Positions 11,536 through 23,731 of a stretch of DNA of 64,000 nt are shown one piece after another. The first letter of the stretch is position 1; each line of letters begins with the position of its first letter. Source of the DNA: Sipunculus nudus (Eukaryota; Annelida; Sipuncula; Golfingiida; Sipunculidae). A program made the position numbers and the translations under genes. The notes under the pieces are model-generated. The model saw nothing but the letters and a program-made list of their open reading frames with translations, was not told the origin of the DNA and made no database searches. The stretch spans positions 62,254,019 to 62,318,018 of the forward strand of contig CM049306.1 in the NCBI GenBank assembly GCA_026874595.1. The letters are read 5' to 3'.

Positions 11536-14099
11536 ACAAGGCACCCATGGGTCACGGTGCTCAGCTTAAGTCTAAAATTTTTGCAAATGCAAAATATTCT
11601 GTTTTTATGTTTTTCATTTATATAAGCATATGAGAAGCTAAGAGGAAAGAGGCCCTCCTACTTGGTTATAGTAAAGTTCTAAATATTCGATTGCAAACTA
11701 ATACTCTGACAAGATTTTCATGAAGAAAAACAGTAAAAGTTTTGAGATACTGTGATGCATATGAAAAATTTACAGATGGACAGGCCAGTGGACAGAATGG
11801 ACTAATACCTTTATTTCACTTTCAAGGGAATAATGCATTTAAGTTTATATATAAGCCTATTATTTAAGCATATCCACTTTTTCCATTAAAATAGTTTTTA
11901 TCTGATTGATTTTTTTATTTACAGGTTTTATAAATTTGTATTAAAAAACACTGAAAATATAAGTTAGAATATTAGAATTCTAAGTTGCAATCATTATATA
12001 TCCAGAGTGTAGCTCATATTGGGTCATATCATGCATACACATATATTTTTATTATTTTTAAATCACAAATGTTTAAACTGAATTAAAAAGAAAATAATGC
12101 CACATCATGGCATCTACAAGATTATTCCTTGAATCACTATTAAAATGTTTTGCACATTGGATTTAGTACATGCTTAATCTTATTCGTCGAAATAAAGTAA
12201 AAGATTCAGTAAATTTGGTAAAATAAAAACATATTTTAAAATAAAGTATACACACTGTTGGTTGAATGAGGGACAACAATATCATTTTGCTAATTACAAT
12301 CTAAGCTATAATTTATTACTGGAATTAATAGTCAATTTCACACCTGGAGAAGTTTTTACTCTTCTCAAGTAAGGAATTTCTTATCTGATGAACATCCACA
12401 CTTTCATAGCAATACACCTCTTTGTGGACACAATTAAATGTGCACTTTAATAATTGTAACCTTGGTGGTAAATACAAAATCTAAAATGTAGCATTGCATA
12501 GCCAAGAATAAAATGAAATACAGAAAATTATAACATTCATCCAGTGAATGCACCATCGGGGGGGGGGGGGGGGGTGCAGGGCAGAGGGGAAGCCTGCTAG
12601 TAGTGGCCAGGCTGAGCCAAGGCAAGCTGCCTGGGGTGGGTTACATAATGCAAGTGAAGGCTGTACTACTTGGTGGGCTAGATGTAAACAACACTTGACA
12701 TGGTGTATGAAAACTTGAAGAAAAGCTACTCTTTTCAATCAATTCCTTTGAAATTTCAGATTTTAAAAGTTCAAATCCTTATGTATATATGCTGTGAAAA
12801 TTAAATCAACAGTGCTTACAGGGAAAAAAACGTGTCTTTGCCAAAGTTGGACAAAATTTAAGGTTTTGATTTTTTATTTATGCTAAAAACTGAAAAATTT
12901 GCAAAATTCAGATCGTATTTTTGGGTAAACAATTGAATCTTGATTAAATAAAGTTATATTCCTGAAAAAAAGTCTCCAGCTTCAGCAATTCTCATCTTAG
13001 GTGAGTAAATATATTTCTTGATTTTTTAAAAAGTGCATTATGTTTGGGCCCATAACTGAAAAAAATACGTAATACTGACATCAATTCTGGCATGTGCATA
13101 GCGAATGCATAGAAAAATATGTATATTATATTTGATCAAAGTCAGATCAGTGGTTTTGATATAAGGCAGTCTTAAAGTGTAACAATGGGTTTTTAATGGA
13201 AAAATGAAGTTTTTCATTAATATCTCGAAGGAAATAAGTCCTAGTGACCAAATTCTTGGCATGATAGGGGATTTTGGAGACATCTAAGTGTATGCCAAAT
13301 TTAAGGAACTTAGAGCTAAAGCTCGGGAGCTGAGCTCTAGCAAACTGCATAACACTAGCTTGATGTAAACAATATGTGACATGGTGCTTGAAAACTTGAA
13401 TAAAATTTACAGTTTTTGATCAACTGGTTTCAAATTTTTGGTATTAACAGTTGAAATGCTAACAATAACATGCTTTGGAAATTAAATCCACAGCAGTTAC
13501 AGGAAAAAAACGTGCCATTGTCAAATTTGGGCAAAATTTAAGGTACCAATTTTTTATTTTTGCTAATATTTAAAAAAAATTAAAAAGATTTTGATCTAAT
13601 TTTGGGTATACAATTTAATATTGATTAATAAAAGTAAAATTACTGGAAAAAAGTGCTTAGCTCTAACATGTTTTGTGTTAAGTGATCAAATTTCTTTCCT
13701 GATTATTTACAAAATGCATATGGTTTGGGCCCATAACTTTTTTATATTATATAATACAGACCTAATTTCTGGCATGTACATAGAAACTGTATAGAGGATT
13801 ATTTATGGTAAATATGAGGAAAAACAGATGAGTGGTTTTGATGTTAGGCAGTCCTGAAGTGTGAAAATAGGTTTTTAATAAAAAAATTGAGGTTTTTCCA
13901 AATTTCTCAAAGGAACGAAGTCGCAAAGACCCAGTTTTCGGCTTGGTAGGAGATCTTTGGGACATCTAACATTATGCCGAATTTTTTATTCCTAGGTCTT
14001 GCGGTTTCAAAACGTGCCACATCTACGGACAGACGGACGGACGACGGACAATGGACCACGACTATAGCTCAGATGACTCATAGTCAGCTGAGCTAAAAA
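11536..14099 (+). mobile_element. R2 tandem-core element inserted in the LINE
   Basis: It starts near ACAAGGCACCCATGGGTCAC with a GCTCAGCT word just inside. It ends in a GACGGACGGACG tract and a hairpin at about 14067-14095: arm AGCTCAGATGACT, loop CAT, arm AGTCAGCTGAGCT, followed by AAAAA. The core has two diverged units of about 640 bp sharing words such as TTTGGGCCCATAACTT and TGGTTTTGATATTAGGCAGT-like sequence. The LINE reading resumes on either side, which fixes both ends to within a few bases. No target duplication is evident. No protein of its own. Confidence 0.8.
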
Positions 14100-14104
14100 T
14101 GTTA

Positions 14105-15025
14105 AGAAGTTGTTATGGTAAGATCCCAATAATTTATCACATTCTCCTTATTCTCGATGTTCTCTCTCTGAATGTTCATTTCAATGCCACTCATGATTTT
14201 GTTAATTTTATCATTAAAAAATCACTAAATCTCTCACATAATAACTGTCATTTTCAAATTCATGATAGGGTGTTAGAGATTCACCTTGTCAATTTTGTAA
14301 TCAGTTAGTAGAGTTTCTTTTGATTTCCCTCACATTTATGTACTTCCTTTGAGTAGTACATCTTTTTTGCGATGTCGCATTTTTGAATGTATTCTAATCG
14401 TAGTTCTTTGAAACTTTGTGATCAGTCTAATCCAGATTTGAGCCATTTATCCTCTGCTTTACGTTTCTTTTTCTTAAGTTCTTTTAGCTTTTGATTTTAC
14501 CATGGGGATCCCTGTTTTAATTTTTATAGTTTTCAGAACAACTGAAGCAGAAGCATCTAGAATTTCTTTTAAATCCCGATCATAAATGATCACCTTTTCA
14601 TGAACAGATTTATTCTCCATGTCCATCAAATCATATGACCTATGTCATTTTTAAATTTGTCTAGATTTATTTCTTTAATTTTCCTAAGTGACATATCTTT
14701 GGTTTCAGATACTGTTTTTTCCAGTGCTGTGTGATCAGAACTAAAGTACCTTCTCTGTGGGGGTTGTTACAGTACATTATCACCTACACTGGTAACAAGA
14801 AGTTAAAGTGCATGACCTGATTCATGGTAGCTGAGAATACGTGATTTTTCAAACTTATTTCATCTAATAAATCAAGAAATTTTCTAAGATCAGTATTTAG
14901 TTTATCTTCACAATGAATATTGAAATCTTCTCCCATAATCAACTTGTGTGGTTTTGTCACTATGCGTTCCTAGTACGCACCGAGTTCCTCAATAAAATCA
15001 TTTAGTGTAGCGGGATGCTTATCTG
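14105..15025 (-). pseudogene. LINE endonuclease C-terminus and linker, decayed (part 1)
   Basis: Minus-strand translation gives KPHKLIMGEDFNIHCED at 14911-14950, the GDFN-type box of an apurinic-like endonuclease, then RKFLDLLDEMSLKNHV, and a basic linker AEDKWLKSGLD, KELRLEYIQKCDIAKKMYYS and ECEGNQKKL-like sequence. This is the segment that precedes reverse transcriptase in CR1/L2-like LINEs, and the frame leads into TFTPMPASAIKQLITQSATK on the far side of the 11536-14099 insertion. Upstream it is cut off by another LINE at about 15.03 kb. Confidence 0.82.
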
Positions 15026-15034
15026 AGCTTTAAT

Positions 15035-15925
15035 TAAGGGAATGAACTGAGTGGTTCACGGTGGATGGCTGATTCATTACAAGTGAAGACAGGAGTGAGA
15101 CAAGGGTGTCTGCTATCCCCTTCTTGATCCTACTGGGAACTGACTGGATCATGAAGACATCATCCCAAAGAAGAGCGGTATACAGTAGACACTATGGACT
15201 CAGCTAGCGAACGATAGCCTTCCACTCCCACACACGTAAAGCGATGTGTCCATGTACAGGTTCTGCACAATTAGGACTCAACATCCACAGTGGAAACAGA
15301 AAGGTACTCAAGGCAGTCTACTTAACCCCAGTCACGCTGGAGGGTGACGGTCTCTAGAAGGTAGAGAGCTTTACCACTCCAAGCACCATCATGGTCAGAG
15401 GGTGCAACTAATGCTGATGTGAAAGTAAATATCGACAGAGCGAGGGCAGCCTTCATACAGCTGAGATAGATATGGGGATCTAAAGGCCTGTTCATAGCAA
15501 CAAGTGTCAAGTCGTCTTTGCCAAACCTAGCAGGAACAGAGACACGGGGAACTACTTTATGCATCTTGAAGAAATACAGACCTTTACTTCTGTTCGAGGA
15601 GGATCATACAATCCGCCATGAAACCATCAGCAACTAAGAGTTGTGACACGTTACAGGACAGAAACCAGAAGCGCCGCTGGAGACGAATTGGATACAATCT
15701 TTGAAACCCTACTACCAACACCACCACAGATAGAACCCTCAGCATAATAGAATAACAGGCTGACCCAGAAACACCTGGATGCATAGCAGACACAAAGAAG
15801 ACGGGCTACACCTGTAATCAACTGGAGAGACTGGTCCAAGAGAGAGCTTGTTGGAGGACCTTAGTTGGAGGCGTCCTATGTCCTAGCCGGGGCAAAAGAC
15901 TTAAGTATGTAATTAAGTAATTCAG
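15035..15925 (+). pseudogene. second LINE fragment, reverse transcriptase end
   Basis: Plus-strand frames give VKTGVRQGCLLSP near 15.09 kb (a reverse transcriptase block), then LGLNIHSGNRKVLKAV and VTLEGDGL near 15.3 kb, IDRARAAFIQL-like sequence near 15.44 kb, and a terminal arginine-rich, RGKRL-type end with WRRIGYN and LVGGVLCPS near 15.68-15.9 kb. The order matches a widespread marine LINE whose end is followed by TAAG repeats; TTAAGTATGTAATTAAGTAA follows here. Many stops. It differs in sequence from the LINEs on both sides. Confidence 0.75.
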
Positions 15926-15929
15926 CGAA

Positions 15930-16620
15930 AATATTTCAAACAACCACCAATGGATAATGAACAGTTTACTATAGACCAGAGAGTGATCAAGATGGTTCAA
16001 GCATCAATAAACAATGATATTATTCTATGCCCTTTATTATTCAATGATTTTACACAAAACATCAAATAAATCCGATCATATGATGATCACTTTGCTTGTG
16101 TTAATACATTAAATAACATTCGAATAACTGCCAGTGTAAACACCACAGGTATATTTTAACTGATACAAATTCCAGCTTAAACTCTGGGAACTAAATACGT
16201 ATTAGGGTATAAAGATTCTTTATCAAACAATTTTATTACACTTTTCCCAGCGAAAACAGTTACCAATGTTTTATCCTGCAAGCCAAGCTCTGGGTTACAT
16301 AATATTTAGAATGTTTAAACTGGCCTGGCTGTACCAATGTCAAGAACTTGGCCAATGTAAATCATTGACAAATCAAACATAGATTCCGACTACAAACATC
16401 TGACACTCTGACAACCAATTTAACATTTACCTCCAATCTGTATCATGTGTAACCTTGTATCAGTTGGCATGAACCTTTTACAGATCTCTGATACACTGAG
16501 TTTGTTTTGAACTTTATACATGACACCTGTTTGACACGTTGTTTATTAATGCTTTCTAGTAGTATTTTGTATGTCTGTAAGCATTTTATATGATCACTGC
16601 AGACTATTTTACATAGGCTG
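15930..16620. other. spacer between LINE fragments
   Basis: AT-rich sequence with no recognised peptide or repeat. It may be the 3' tail of the second LINE plus unrelated DNA. Confidence 0.4.
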
Positions 16621-16621
16621 A

Positions 16622-18010
16622 ACATGCGGTTTTCATGCTGGTCGAGGTACAGTTGACATGTTCTTTTCTGCTCGTCAGTTCCAAGAGAAATGCCAAGAAC
16701 AATACCACGACCAGTACATTTGTCGACCTAACAACGGCATTTGACACTGTCAGCTGTGACGGGCTCATGAAGATCATGGCCAAATTTGGATGTCCTGACC
16801 GGTTCATCACCATCATCCGCCAGTTTCACGATGGCATGGTGGCACGCGTCCTCATTGATAGTGAGACATCTTCCGACTTCACAGTAAGCAACGGGGTAAA
16901 ACAAGGCTGCGTTCTAGCTCAAACACTGTTCAGCATGCTGTTTTCTGCCATGCTAGAGGATGCTTTTAACAAGGATGATCCTGGAGTCGGTGTTAGATAC
17001 CGCACAGATAGGAAGCTCCTCAATCGCAGAAGACTGAATGCCATCACGAAAGTCTGGAAAACCATCATCCGTGACCTGTTCTTTGCTGACGACTGCGCCC
17101 TGAATGCATCTTCAGAATCAGACATGCAGCACAACATGGGCCAGTTTCCCCGTGCATGTGACAACTTCGGGTTTACCATTAGCATAAAGGAAACTGAAGT
17201 GGTACATCAACCAGCACCAGGAATGCAATATGTCAAACCTTCCATCATGGTGCATGGATCAAATCTGAAGGTGGTGGACAAATTTACATATCTTGGGAGC
17301 ACATTGTCAAAGACAATGACAACACAGATAACCGTTTCAACTGCAGAGTAGCAAAAGTGAGCATTGCTTTTGGTAGACTCCACTCCAACATTTGGGAGCG
17401 TAGAGACATGCATCTTGGAACCAAGATCCAGGTCTACATGGCAGTAGTCATCACTACCTTACTGTAAGGCTGCGAGACATGGACTGTTTATGCAATACAT
17501 GCCAAACAAATGAACCACTTTCACCTAACCTGCCTCCACTGACTGATGAACATTAGATGGCAAGACAAAGTTCCAGACACTGTGGTCCTAAAAAGTGCCA
17601 ACCTCCCATCAATCTACACCATCTTGCATCGATCCCAAGTTCGATGGGCAGGTCTTGTTTGCCGCATGCCAGATAAAAGGCTCTAAAAACAACTTTTGTA
17701 TGGAGAACTGGTGTCTGGTAAAAGATCCATCAGAGGTCAGCGGAGGTGCTACACGGACAGTCTCAAAGTGTCGCTGGAAAAACTATCCATCAACTCATAC
17801 GTGTGGGAAAGTCTAGCGAAGGATCGAACAGTGTGGCATGCAGCTGCACACGAAGGTGCAGGCGATGCTGAGATAGCATGACTGGCAGAGTCCAGGAGGA
17901 AACGTGAGGTCCACAAGGCGAGGACAAGTCCCTCAACAGCAACCACTGATCACTTGAGTCCAACATGTGGGAGGCTCTTCCTTGACAAGTCATCTCCAGA
18001 CACACAAAGC
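16622..18010 (+). pseudogene. third LINE fragment, reverse transcriptase to C-terminus
   Basis: It opens CGFHAGRGTVDMFFSARQFQ, shifts frame near 16.72 kb, then runs open for 200 codons: FVDLTTAFDTVS, ITIIRQFHDGMVARV, NGVKQGCVLAQTLFSMLFSA, FFADDCALNA with the catalytic FADD at 17082-17093, FGFTISIKETEVV and VDKFTYLGSTLS. A second shift near 17.31 kb leads to RVAKVSIAFGRLHSNIWERR and GCETWTVY with stops. Reverse transcriptase is 5'-truncated and no endonuclease is present. It is younger-looking than its neighbours. Confidence 0.92.
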
Positions 18011-18014
18011 TAGA

Positions 18015-21000
18015 TCAATCACAAAAGCTTGATCCTCATGGTCATCTTCACAATGTGATGGACGAACATCCATCAAGATGTGTTAATGTCCACATAGATT
18101 TTAAAACAGAAAATTCTATTACAAAGTAATAAAATGCTAAAATTAAGATTTTAGATAAGAGGAACCAAGGTGTCGACTTTTCACTCAGGAGAATATCAGA
18201 AACTTAAAATTTGTACATGGAGAAGAAGGAATAAACCATTGTTGTATCATCAACAAGAGGTGTGCTGATCCTGGAAGTTACAATCCTACCGGTGATCATT
18301 CTCTGGCCAATCAAGCCACACACTAGATGTGGTTTAAGCAGTGCTAACTAAGACTCATTTCTGCAAAACATATTAAGAAGCAATAGAGTGGACAAGAAGG
18401 GTTACTAACTGTAAACACACTATACCTTGTGTATTTTCCATGCAGATCTATGTATGAATACATGGACACACAGTATGTTTAAAGCAAAATGTTAAAAATA
18501 ATGACATTTATGGACAAGATCCTGGCTCTCAGCAAGAGTAATGCATTATGGAAAGAGCAATGATGAAAAAAACAGAAACACATGATGTAATACTGCAGTG
18601 TATGAGAATAACACAGACCTAGCACTATGCCAGGGATCCACAAAACTATTTTGATTAGGCTTTGTGTTAATGTTTCTGGTAATGAAAGGCCAGTAATTTC
18701 CAGTTACTTTCATAACTGTTTGCTGATTACTGGTGTCATGCCTCAGCATAGCTGATACTTTCAGCTGGTACTGTTAATCAAGAATTTATGATAATGTTTT
18801 ACAAAGGAGGTAAAATTATCCCAAACAAGCATTCTTAATGAATTCTGTTGTAACATCAATAACATATCTAATATTTAACAAATCAAATTATAAACAAAAA
18901 ATAAAATTTCTGGAAATAAAATATGCATTTTAACTTGTATATAATACATAACTACACCTTGACCACTGTTAAGGATAATAGTAAATAAAGATGCATACAC
19001 TTAAACATCATACATTAAAATACCTGTAACACGAATCCACATGCCTGTTACACTTCATTACAATATTCAATGTAAATATAGAATATTAACTAAATGGAGA
19101 AGGCAGGTACAAGGAGCCAGACATGACAGGAAGCTTGGCAATCCTCCTCTCAATTTACAGTAATTCTGCATATCTAAGAGTTTGCTCTGTTTTGGTTATC
19201 TAGTAATAAATAACAGGTACATGTATTATGTTCATTGCTTTGGTACATCCTTCACATGTTATAATTTGCAGGCATCTTCAAAACAAATGATGCATATTTT
19301 TTTTAAAGGTGACATTTTGAATGTGGACAAGTTATGAAGGTCCTGATTTCAAACATCAACAGGTTTTGGCACAGACATTGAAGAATCTCTGCAGCTCTCT
19401 ATACATCATGCTGATGCCATGGTAAAACTTCATCCTACAGATGTCTCAAAATAGACAAAAAGAACAAAATAAACCTTCCAGCAGTACCATTATGATGCCA
19501 TCATAATAAGCACACATGAACAATGTTGGGTCACATGGTGCCCTGTGCAGTTGCCATGTCTATTTTTAAGAATGTTTTTAACAGCTTACTGACATATAAC
19601 TTTTGTTCTGAAAAGCAGTCTTAACTCCCAATCAATTTAAGAATATTCTTCAATTTACAAATATATGGTCAATACATATGTGTGTGATCATGACTCACTT
19701 AATGCTTAGAAATGAGTCCTCACATGTTAAACACATGTTCTTATAAAAACATGTAATAAAAGTGATAATATTGACCATATGTGTATTTTGAAAATCCCCC
19801 TGGAAATGAAGGCTTATATTAATCACAACTTTCTAGCAGCTGAGAATGCAATAATACTAAAGCACACATCTTGCAATATTTGTTTACAAATACAAAGCAC
19901 AAAAATATGATTTATATGCAGGATCGGCAAATGTTCAACTATACACTATAAACCTTGATACAAGGTAACTGGTATCTTAGTTTGTGATACAAGGGCAGGA
20001 CATAACACTGAAGCTTCATACAAATCTTCAAGATTCCAAGTCTAAATTTACAAAAACACTTACAGACAGACACTTTGTCTTTGACAATAGTTACTGAAAT
20101 AGTCCTAGGCTAGGCCTGCATTTTGTTCAGCAGAATAAATTATTGTCCCCAAAAAGTAGTGTAGCAATATATGATCAAATAATGTATCACATTTCAACAA
20201 TCATTTGTACCCTCTATTTAGGTGTCAGGTGGATTACATCATTCTTGTATGTGAGAATTATATAATTGAGAAGATGTACATTTAATTATGACACCCATAT
20301 AAACCATCATGTAACTCATTTAATCTACCATAAGTACAATACAATATACATATTATCAGAAAATTGAACCATATAATAAAGTGAAATTGTTTCTTTTTGC
20401 AATGCATCTTTCAAGGCAATAGCAATAAAAGTAAAACTAGAGAACCAAGGGTCTGATGTTCACTTGGTGCCATACTCTGTATGATAATGGGTGACCAAAG
20501 AAATAAAATAGTGAAAGTGACAATACCATTCCAGCAGTAGTCCAAAATATGTGGCACCATCTATGGCTATTATCTGCTTACCAGTCGTATAACCAACAGT
20601 TACAACAATTCCTGCAATATTTGGTGGCAGTCATTACATTATTTATGCAGTCAAACAAAATGATAAAAAATAAATTACATAAAGACAGAATTTTGAAAAT
20701 AATTCAGTTCAATTCTTACTCTGTGGATTTAACTTGCTCAAGGGAAGTACTTTTCATGATATGAAAGACATCACACATGGTCAAATTTTGTGACTGACAG
20801 AATCTAAAGTTCTGTAAAGATGCCATCTTAAAATTATTTTGACTGAATTTGTACTCAATTTATCCTCCTTTTTCTAAGGCATTGTTGACTATGATATGAA
20901 AACTTAGAACTTATCTTGAATATCAGACAGTAGGCCAACATAGCCTTAGGTGGTGCTACCTGCAGCTCAAATCACAGCAGTCACATGATCATTCTTACTG

Positions 21001-22500
21001 TGAACTTTGGTGCTCGAAGCTGCTGCTGTTCCTGAGATGTTGAGACATTACATCATCCATGCATAGACACCAAATGGCTAAATTTTGTAATCTGTAAAAA
21101 TGCCATCTTGAAAAAGATTTGACTGAATTCATATTCATTTTATTCCCTTCCTCTAAGATATTGTTGACTATGATATAAAAGCCAAAAATAATAATACTTT
21201 TTAACTTATCTTGGAAAAAGCAGAAAAAGACTATTTCAGCAAGAAGAATGTAGGTCAACATATGTAGCACCACAAAAAATTATTTTTACATATTCATTAT
21301 ATGATCAAAAAGTCTGTAAAGTTTCAAGGTGACAACTGCAGTAATTGTTGAGATATTTTGTAAAATACAGTGGATGGTGGATTATTCTGACAGACACTGA
21401 CTGCCCAATGCCATGAGTTCAGTCACACAGTGACCTGAAAATATATTATTTTTTACCTGGACAAAGAGAGTGATTTTTCTCTGCTAATAAAAGGATGCAC
21501 ACACTGTGAAGACAGTGGCTTTTTAGTCAAAAAGTGTTGGGCATGATGTTTTATAGGAAACCCCATGCCTCATTACACAAGTTTGGATGTTACAATACCA
21601 TCATCCAAACAGTGAATTTTAGGCCATTACCTAACTGGATTAATTACTGATATTCATTATTACTACATTTTTGTTAACATTTGAATTAAGTGTTTCAATA
21701 AAATTCTTGACTACGGTAACTGTAAACACTGTATTTTAGATAAGTGTATTACATTCTGCATGTTTTATTTTTTATTATATAAATTTATAAAACAATTGGA
21801 CAGCTTACATTAGGAAAACTGTTAAGGCAAGGTCGCCAAAGGATCCTGGCACTTCACTTTTAAAAAAGAAATTCTGAATCAAGATGAACTATACAGACCT
21901 TTAGTAATAATGTATTTTTACATCATGACAGTATCTGCCTGTCTTCTGTCTCTTCCTGCAACTGTAGGCAGGATTGGGATTTATTTCAGTAACTTACTGA
22001 TGTGGCCGGACTGAAATGTGCCCACATAACCACCAGCATTATCAGGTCAAAATGGTTTTTAAATATCACCTCAGATCAATATCTGAAGGGTCCCTCTTTG
22101 GAGGAGGGCATGAGCAAGAAAGTTACATGAGGTGCTGTTAGAACTCAGTCCTAGACATCTTTTTAATATTACTGATGGGGCCATAAAACTAACTGATCTG
22201 GAGCACAGAGAGACCTGTTGAGTAAGAGAATCCTCCTGACAAAACTATTAATTGCTGCTGGATGCACTGATGCTATAGCTATGTGGAGTGAACTGTCATA
22301 AAACATCTGTGTTTGTTCAAACAAAATTACACGTGACTCAAAATATTTTCAAACTGCAATGTGAAGGATCTCTATGTTTCAGGCCATTTTTTTTATGCTT
22401 AATACCCAGTAAAATGGCAAGGCTATGGCACATTTTGGTGATAATATGTAAAATTCACATGCAAATGAACCCTGCCAGTGATCACTGCTATTATTTACTT
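18015..22500. other. intergenic, no gene seen
   Basis: About 4.5 kb without a supported exon. One local duplication is noted at 20.80-21.27 kb. Candidate frames are short and lack recognisable motifs. Confidence 0.5.
20800..21270 (+). repeat. diverged local duplication, period about 285 bp
   Basis: Segments near 20815-20960 and 21095-21270 share GATGCCATCTT, GACTGAATT, TTGTTGACTATGATAT and AACTTATCTTG in order. They are diverged, so the duplication is old. A relative of part of this may lie near 25.3 kb. Confidence 0.65.
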
Positions 22501-22503
22501 ATA

Positions 22504-22509
22504 TTTATT
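22504..22509 (-). promoter_or_regulatory. candidate OGA polyadenylation signal
   Basis: Reading downstream of the OGA stop on the minus strand, this is the first canonical AATAAA I noticed, about 960 bases past the stop. Another lies near 21980. It is placed only by motif and position; AT-rich DNA makes chance hits common. Confidence 0.3.
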
Positions 22510-23467
22510 CTAGAGTTTCAGTGTCAGCTGATTATTATGAACATGTTATTATTCTGTATCAATATGTAACTGATGTGACTTAATTTTGCATGGTCAAAGA
22601 GACTAGGTTATAACATACCAGTTATGCATCAACTACCACAGCATAAACTGATGATCAGATACCACATTTGTCCCAAATACCTACACATTTAACTCCTAAA
22701 TTTATCTGAACATTCAAATTTAAAAGTGGTGTTATTCCTAGAATTCACTAGAACTCAAATCCCTCTGACTGGGCCAGGCCTGATACAACAACCATCACAG
22801 ATATCTGACATATACACTGGGTCAGAATGAATGATGCTGTCATCACACATTTGGCACACATTAGGGTCTTACGGTATGTTCAAACAAGTATCAACTGACA
22901 CCTTTGAGGTGGCAACTCAATCCCATGTCACCTCCTTGACCTGAGGTCTGTAACTGGGGAAAAAGAGAGAGGCCATAGTTCAAAGGATTTTATGTAAAGG
23001 GTACATCATTTCATGACTTGAGCAAATAATTATTAAAAAAACTAATCCAATGTTGTAGCCAATTGGAAATAACCTGGCTTTCAGCATGGAATATCTGCTA
23101 ATGTGAGCAATACATGTGGAATGATAACAAATGTATCATGGAGAGGTTTCGCGGACTCATATGGACTTCAGATATAAACACTCACTATGAAACTTTCCTG
23201 ATGATGGGGATACAGTAGAGGCACAGATTAGGGGAGTTTCAGGCAAAATGATTCCTCTGACAAGTGTACTTTGTGTCACAGCTTTTGGTTGGTTAAAACT
23301 TTAGGCTGACCTACCATCCTTACTGGTTTTTAACCAATCAAATGATTTGATACATATTGGATGTGTGAGTGGGACAATTTTGTAGGATATCCCCTACACT
23401 GCACCATTACCAGAGACACAGAAACATACAGGTTCAAACTTAGTTTTTACTTGAGTACAGTATGCTT
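22510..23467 (-). other. probable OGA 3' UTR / downstream flank
   Basis: This stretch follows the OGA stop codon. I see no other exon, repeat array or RNA gene in it. A 3' UTR of about this length would reach the candidate signal at 22504; this is inference. Confidence 0.35.
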
Positions 23468-23731
23468 TTAGACACACAGTGGTTTTGCCATTATAATGGA
23501 GTCTTCCTCACAGTGTTCTTCTTCATTTCCAGTTGCATCTTCAAACCTAAGTTGGATATAGAAGCCGAGCATGTTGAGGTCATCAACACTGATGACTGTG
23601 TGAACACCCTTGGACCTTCGTGCTTTCAGTATTGTGAGGAGGCAGTTGAGGAGTCGTGCTGGGACATGATGGTCAGTCCTGTGGGTCGGGAGAACTCGCA
23701 AATGGACAAACGACGGGTACATCTCAACTAC
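23468..23731 (-). CDS. OGA: OGA terminal exon m with stop codon
   Basis: Eighty-seven codons plus TAA at 23468-23470. It encodes [14 protein letters not shown], then [20 protein letters not shown], then [20 protein letters not shown] and a divergent acidic tail ending [10 protein letters not shown]. This matches the human end: FPSLIKMDIH, MMACLLSSLKANGSRG, DDKRILEFYSKLGCFE. The acceptor is CCAAACAG. The tail is longer and more acidic than in the human protein. Confidence 0.94.
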   Translation of the reverse strand, partial: VVEMYPSFVHLRVLPTHRTDHHVPARLLNCLLTILKARRSKGVHTVISVDDLNMLGFYIQLRFEDATGNEEEHCEEDSIIMAKPLCV

